Assembly (NCBI RefSeq): GCF_011302055.1 | Contig: NZ_CP049871.1 | Location: 516,501 to 580,500, forward strand | Length of the DNA: 64,000 nt | Reading direction: 5' to 3' | From: Sphingomonas sinipercae | Lineage (GTDB): Bacteria > Pseudomonadota > Alphaproteobacteria > Sphingomonadales > Sphingomonadaceae | In this document: piece by piece, positions 60,267 through 64,000 of the stretch | Numbering within the stretch: position 1 is the stretch's first letter | How the letters are laid out: each line of letters begins with the position of its first letter | The notes under the pieces: model-generated | The model's database searches: none | The model's input: the letters and a program-made list of their open reading frames with translations, nothing else | What the model was told of the DNA's origin: nothing | Position numbers and translations under genes: made by a program

Positions 60267-61561
60267 TGGCCGCTTCCCGCCAGGCCCATGTCGTTTTCCT
60301 TGCCGTCCAACGACTCCCGCGCCTTCTCCTCCTGCTCCTTCGCGGCCTGCAGTTCATATTGCGACGGAGTCACGACCGGCACGACCAGGCACAGGCTTGA
60401 GGCCGGCAGCACCTCGCGCCAATCCTTGATCAGTTTCTTGTAGGCGCGACCCACGTTGCGGATGTTGCGGTTGAGGTCGAACAGCCCGAGCGGATTCACA
60501 TGGCCGTTCTGTTCGCGCAGCGCGGTGTCCCAATCGACCTGGTCGATGAGCGAATACCAGGTGAAGCCGACGGTCGGGATGCCGACGTTGCGAAGCCGAA
60601 GAACGTTCGCCCATTCCTTCCACAGCCATTGCACGGCTTCGTCGCCGACCGGCCCTTCAACCAGGTTGGTTTCGGTGTGCATCACCGGCAGCTGGTAACG
60701 GTTGTAATATTGGCGCGTGATTTCGGTGTAGCCGAACACTTCGCCGGACGAGGTCGTATGGCCGTCTTCGAAGACGCGATGCTCGTTGGTCCGATAGTAA
60801 TCGTTGCCCAGGATGCAGTGCTGCTTGATGCGGTTGTTGAGGAAGAAGTGGTATTCCTCCTTCGTCATCCCGTTATCCATCAGATATTCGTACATGCCGC
60901 TGTCGACGCGGCGGCCGTAGTTGAGGTCGAGGCTCAGGAACCGGCGCGAGTTCATATTCTCGGCGAGATGGATCGCCTTGGGGCTGTCGGCGTGGAAATA
61001 TTCGGACGATTCCGACTGGATGAAAATGGCGTCGGCCCGGCGCTTGAGGATTTCGAGCATCGCCAGGACGTTGGCTTTGACGATGTGCTTGAGCGCGGTG
61101 ACGAACGAGGTGTCCGTCCGCATCTGCTCGTTCCACCAGCCGTATTTGGCGGAGAAGACGGCGCAGATGAACATCTCGTTCACCGGTGTGTAGAGCTGCA
61201 CCCAGGGATAGCGCTCGGCAAAGGCGGCGGCATATTCGGCGAACAGGATCGGAAAGTCGGGATTCTGAAAGTTGCCGATCCAGTCCGGCACCCCGAAGTG
61301 ACACAGGTCGACGATCGGCGTGATGTCGCGACGCTTGAGCTCCCCAAGCGTCAGGTCGGCGAATTCCCAATCGTACTTTTGCGGGCCGAGGAACGTCTTG
61401 TGCAGCGGCGGGCCGAAGCGCAGGAAATGGATGCCGAGTTCCTGGACGGCATCGAAATCTTCCCGCCAATATTTGTAGAAATGCGCCGCCTCCATCTGGT
61501 CGACGCGAGTCTTGCCGTCATTGATCGTCGGGATGCTGTTTTCGATCCCCGTCGCGAACAT
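60263..61561 (-). CDS. GH1 family glycosidase
   Basis: 432-residue retaining glycoside hydrolase family 1 protein: acid/base Glu129 in TPVNEM and nucleophile Glu297 in MHTETN. No signal peptide, so cytosolic. Probably a beta-galactosidase or beta-glucosidase feeding the galactonate route; specificity cannot be told. The ATG marked is 18 nt after the AGGAGA ribosome site, while an in-frame ATC four codons earlier has ideal spacing and adds IANF, giving the expected N-terminus. A non-ATG start is therefore likely. Confidence 0.88.
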   Translation of the reverse strand: MFATGIENSIPTINDGKTRVDQMEAAHFYKYWREDFDAVQELGIHFLRFGPPLHKTFLGPQKYDWEFADLTLGELKRRDITPIVDLCHFGVPDWIGNFQNPDFPILFAEYAAAFAERYPWVQLYTPVNEMFICAVFSAKYGWWNEQMRTDTSFVTALKHIVKANVLAMLEILKRRADAIFIQSESSEYFHADSPKAIHLAENMNSRRFLSLDLNYGRRVDSGMYEYLMDNGMTKEEYHFFLNNRIKQHCILGNDYYRTNEHRVFEDGHTTSSGEVFGYTEITRQYYNRYQLPVMHTETNLVEGPVGDEAVQWLWKEWANVLRLRNVGIPTVGFTWYSLIDQVDWDTALREQNGHVNPLGLFDLNRNIRNVGRAYKKLIKDWREVLPASSLCLVVPVVTPSQYELQAAKEQEEKARESLDGKENDMGLAGSGQ

Positions 61562-61603
61562 GAAGTTGGCGATGGTTCGTCTCCTGCAGGTCTCGTGTCA
61601 GTT

Positions 61604-62479
61604 TCAGCCGGCGAACGGCACGGTCGGCAGCCCAGTAACGCCGGGGTCCAATAAGAAAAGCCCGCCGGCGAAGGGTTGGTTTGCCAACGCATCGGCATCC
61701 AATCCGATGCTTGCCGAAGTCACATAGAGCCGATCCAGCCGCGGTCCACCGAATGCGCAGCTGGTCGGACGCGCCGTTGGCAGTCGAAGTTCCGCCAGCC
61801 GTTCGCCCTCCGGCGAAATGCGCCGGACGCACCAGCCGTCCCAGAACGCGATCCACAGGCATCCCTGGGAATCGACGGTCATGCCGTCGGGATAGCCGTC
61901 ACCTTCAGCGAACTGGATGAAGTCGCGCCGTTCCCCGACATTGCCTTCCTCGTCCAGGTCGAACGCATAGGTTCGCTGCAGTGCTGAATCATTGTGATAC
62001 ATGATCCGCCCGTCCGGGGAGAAAGCCGGCCCATTGGTCACCTTATAGCCTTCGTCAATCAGCGTGCAGGCGCCGTTGGCCTGGAGCCGGTAAAGGCTGC
62101 CCAGCGCCTGCTTCTCGCGGTCGTCCATCGTTCCCGCCCAGAAATTCCCAAGCCGGTCGGTCTTGCCGTCGTTGAAGCGATTGCCGGGCAACTGCTCCTC
62201 CGGATCGAACAGCACTTCGAACCGCCCTTCCGCCAGGTCGATGTCGGAAAAGCCATGTTCGGTGCCGGCGATGAAGCCGCCGCTTTCCTTCGGCGCGATC
62301 GCGCCAACGCGAAATGGGGTCTCCCACTGCGCGCGCTCGCCGGACTCGGACAGCCGGAAGATCATCCGCCCCTTGATATCGAGCCAGTAGAGCGCCGATT
62401 CCCCGGCCACCCACACCGGCCCTTCGCCAAGCACTGCTTTGACATCGGCGACGCACCGGGCAGGGGACGGATCGGGCAT
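61604..62479 (-). CDS. SMP-30/gluconolactonase-family lactonase
   Basis: 291-residue six-bladed propeller with SMP-30 metal-site motifs: LGEGPVWV (Glu), NRFNDGKTDRLGNFWAGTM (Asn/Asp), and FSPDGRIMYHND (Asp). Such enzymes open sugar lactones; here D-galactono-lactone to galactonate would connect galactose oxidation to dgoD. First gene of the leftward operon lactonase-GH1-dgoD. Start MPDPSPA was chosen as the family beginning; the ribosome site is weak. Confidence 0.9.
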   Translation of the reverse strand: MPDPSPARCVADVKAVLGEGPVWVAGESALYWLDIKGRMIFRLSESGERAQWETPFRVGAIAPKESGGFIAGTEHGFSDIDLAEGRFEVLFDPEEQLPGNRFNDGKTDRLGNFWAGTMDDREKQALGSLYRLQANGACTLIDEGYKVTNGPAFSPDGRIMYHNDSALQRTYAFDLDEEGNVGERRDFIQFAEGDGYPDGMTVDSQGCLWIAFWDGWCVRRISPEGERLAELRLPTARPTSCAFGGPRLDRLYVTSASIGLDADALANQPFAGGLFLLDPGVTGLPTVPFAG

Positions 62480-62491
62480 GGCTTGGCGATA

Positions 62492-62523
62492 GCTCCGCAA
62501 GCTGGAATTGAAACAGGCGGAGC
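62492..62523. promoter_or_regulatory. Inverted repeat in the galactonate divergent promoter
   Basis: GCTCCGC (62492-62498) and GCGGAGC (62517-62523), perfect 7-bp arms with an 18-nt spacer, in the 75-nt gap between the lactonase and dgoK starts. A single operator here could control both operons. No regulator gene is in the window. Confidence 0.35.
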
Positions 62524-62554
62524 GATGTGGCGCCGCCAATGGTTATGGTGACGC

Positions 62555-63439
62555 ATGCACTGGGCAGATGGTTTCATTGCGGTCGACTGGGGCACGACGA
62601 ACCGCCGCGCGTATTTGATCGGCGCCGACGGGGCCTGCACGCGCGAGTTTGAGGACGACAAGGGCATCCTGTCGGTCGCGGCCAACGGTTTCGAAGCGGA
62701 AGTCGCGGCAATCCGTGACCGGCTGGGCGACGGGCCGATGCTGCTGGCCGGCATGGTCGGATCGAACCGCGGCTGGATCGAAGTGCCTTACGCCCCGTGT
62801 CCGGCGGGGCCGGAGGAACTGGCGCGGCGGGTCGTGCGATCGCCAGACGGGTCGGCGGTGCTGATCCCGGGAGTTTCATATTCAAACGGGCGCGCCGACG
62901 TGATGCGGGGCGAGGAAGTGCAATTGCTCGGCGCCGTCGCCACCGGCGAAATCGCGCCGGATTGCCTCGTCTGCCATCCCGGCACGCACAATAAATGGGT
63001 GTTGATGCGCGATTCCAGGATCCAGTCGTTCAGGACGGTGATGACCGGCGAACTGTTCAACCTGCTGCGCGAAAAGAGCATCCTGTCGGACCTGTTGAAG
63101 GCCGAGGCCGAGCCCGGCGCCGCTTTTGCCGCGGGTGTCGATCGCGGGCTGGAAGGGTCTTCGCTGGCGGCGGAGTTGTTCGAGGTTCGCGCCAACGTGC
63201 TGCTCGGCCGATCCGAGCGGGAAGATGCCGCCGCGTTCGTCAGCGGCCTGTTGATCGGCCAGGATGTCCGCGTCGGCATCGGGCAGGACAATGCGCTGCC
63301 AATCACCGTCATGGGGCGGCCCGAATTGACCCGGCTGTACACGGCCGCGCTGGCGCAGGCCGGGTTCGTCGCCCGGGAATGCGACGGCGAACGGGCGTTC
63401 ATCGCCGGTGCGCGCAAGATCGTGGAGCTGCTGCAATGA
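62555..63439 (+). CDS. dgoK: 2-dehydro-3-deoxygalactonokinase
   Basis: Phosphorylates 2-dehydro-3-deoxy-galactonate at C6. 294 residues; N-terminal phosphate motif AVDWGTTNRRA and mid-protein CHPGTHNKWV and FRTVMTGELFNLL are DgoK hallmarks. Divergent from the lactonase operon; its stop overlaps dgoA as ATGA. Confidence 0.95.
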   Translation: MHWADGFIAVDWGTTNRRAYLIGADGACTREFEDDKGILSVAANGFEAEVAAIRDRLGDGPMLLAGMVGSNRGWIEVPYAPCPAGPEELARRVVRSPDGSAVLIPGVSYSNGRADVMRGEEVQLLGAVATGEIAPDCLVCHPGTHNKWVLMRDSRIQSFRTVMTGELFNLLREKSILSDLLKAEAEPGAAFAAGVDRGLEGSSLAAELFEVRANVLLGRSEREDAAAFVSGLLIGQDVRVGIGQDNALPITVMGRPELTRLYTAALAQAGFVARECDGERAFIAGARKIVELLQ

Positions 63440-64000
63440 ACGCGCGAGCAATCTTCGACCGATATTTCGATGAGTGCCCGCTGGTGGCGATCATCCGCGG
63501 TGTAACGCCCGATGAGGCCGACGCGATCGGCGATGCCTTGTTCGAAGCCGGCATCCGGATCGTCGAAGTGCCGATGAACTCGCCCGATCCTTTGCGCAGC
63601 ATCAAGCGCCTCGCCGCCCGGCTGGGCGAGCGAGCGCTGGTCGGCGCCGGCACCGTGCTTCGCCCCGACGATGTGCAAAGGGTCCGCGATGCCGGCGGGC
63701 GGCTGGTCGTGTCGCCCAACACCAACATCGCGGTGATCAAGGCGACCGTTGCCGCCGGCGTGGTCGCATCGCCCGGTTTCTTCACCCCAAGCGAGGCTTT
63801 CGCAGCGCTCGAAAATGGCGCGCACGCGCTCAAGCTGTTTCCAGCCGAAGCCGCCTCGCCGGCCGTGGTGAAGGCGATGCGTGCCGTGCTGCCCAAGGAT
63901 GTCCCGCTGCTGATCGTCGGCGGCGTTACGCCCGATACGGTGGGCGGATGGATGGCGGCGGGGGCCGACGGCTTCGGCCTCGGCGGCGCTCTCTACCAGG
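63436..64000 (+). CDS. dgoA: 2-dehydro-3-deoxy-6-phosphogalactonate aldolase (3' end outside window)
   Basis: Class I aldolase that splits KDPGal into pyruvate and glyceraldehyde 3-phosphate. The visible 188 codons include Glu44 (VEVPMNSP) and the Schiff-base Lys133 in LKLFPAE, with GGVTPDTVG near the end. About 15-25 residues remain beyond the edge. It overlaps dgoK by 4 nt. Confidence 0.95.
   Translation, partial: MNARAIFDRYFDECPLVAIIRGVTPDEADAIGDALFEAGIRIVEVPMNSPDPLRSIKRLAARLGERALVGAGTVLRPDDVQRVRDAGGRLVVSPNTNIAVIKATVAAGVVASPGFFTPSEAFAALENGAHALKLFPAEAASPAVVKAMRAVLPKDVPLLIVGGVTPDTVGGWMAAGADGFGLGGALYQ

Overview
The window is GC-rich, densely packed bacterial chromosome. The gene content (secDF-yajC beside bamD-recN-ligA, hslVU, a TonB receptor with a Pro/Ala-rich N-terminus, a De Ley-Doudoroff galactonate route, a GTA-type holin) fits an alphaproteobacterium, most likely Sphingomonadales. 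That placement is an inference from gene families, not from a search.

Layout. 1-9.2 kb: prmA, then leftward housekeeping genes for protein export and outer-membrane assembly (yajC, secD, secF, bamD), repair (recN, ligA), a dienelactone-hydrolase-like protein, and tRNA-Pro. 9.3-14 kb: a TIGR02117-type protein, then the leftward set esterase-hslV-amino acid oxidase-hslU. 14-16.4 kb: a stand-alone holin/endolysin pair (phage or gene-transfer-agent lysis type) and an L,D-transpeptidase. 16.7-18.5 kb: a GDSL-esterase autotransporter.

18.6-32.1 kb is the most unusual part. Four large leftward genes for probable type I secreted proteins have unrelated N-termini: an RTX+metzincin protein, an RTX protein, a PPC+serralysin-type protease, and a beta-propeller+RTX protein. 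All end in the same 311-residue C-terminal module of six 51-residue FG-GAP/VCBS-like calcium-loop repeats. The module is encoded by four near-identical 936-bp DNA blocks that have no indels between them. A LuxR-type regulator and an outer-membrane protein, divergently transcribed around an 18-bp palindrome, sit inside the array. uvrB follows directly, and a diverged copy of the uvrB 3' end is stranded between two array members, recording how the array grew.

34.8-45.4 kb: TonB-dependent receptor, lipid kinase, DUF4932-like protein, TauE/SafE permease, M61 peptidase, ECF sigma factor with a small membrane partner, and lepA. 45.4-48.9 kb: a lower-GC island (GHKL ATPase, C5-cytosine methyltransferase, Vsr nuclease, winged-helix protein) inserted behind lepA and bordered by a second, synonymously diverged copy of the lepA 3' end. 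49.2-57.5 kb: a hybrid histidine kinase, a PcaD-like hydrolase, a fused FAD monooxygenase/OYE reductase (aminobenzoyl-/salicylyl-CoA type), a PAP2 protein and small membrane proteins. 57.6-64 kb: tRNA-Ser and a galactose/galactonate catabolic locus (mutarotase-like protein, dgoD, GH1 glycosidase, SMP-30 lactonase, divergent dgoK-dgoA). The last gene runs off the window.

The last locus forms a visible pathway: the glycosidase releases sugar, the lactonase yields galactonate, DgoD dehydrates it, DgoK phosphorylates the product, and DgoA cleaves it to pyruvate and glyceraldehyde 3-phosphate. Several genes (prmA, the GH1 gene, possibly the oxidase and lipid-kinase genes) lack an ATG/GTG/TTG where homology or the Shine-Dalgarno site places the start.
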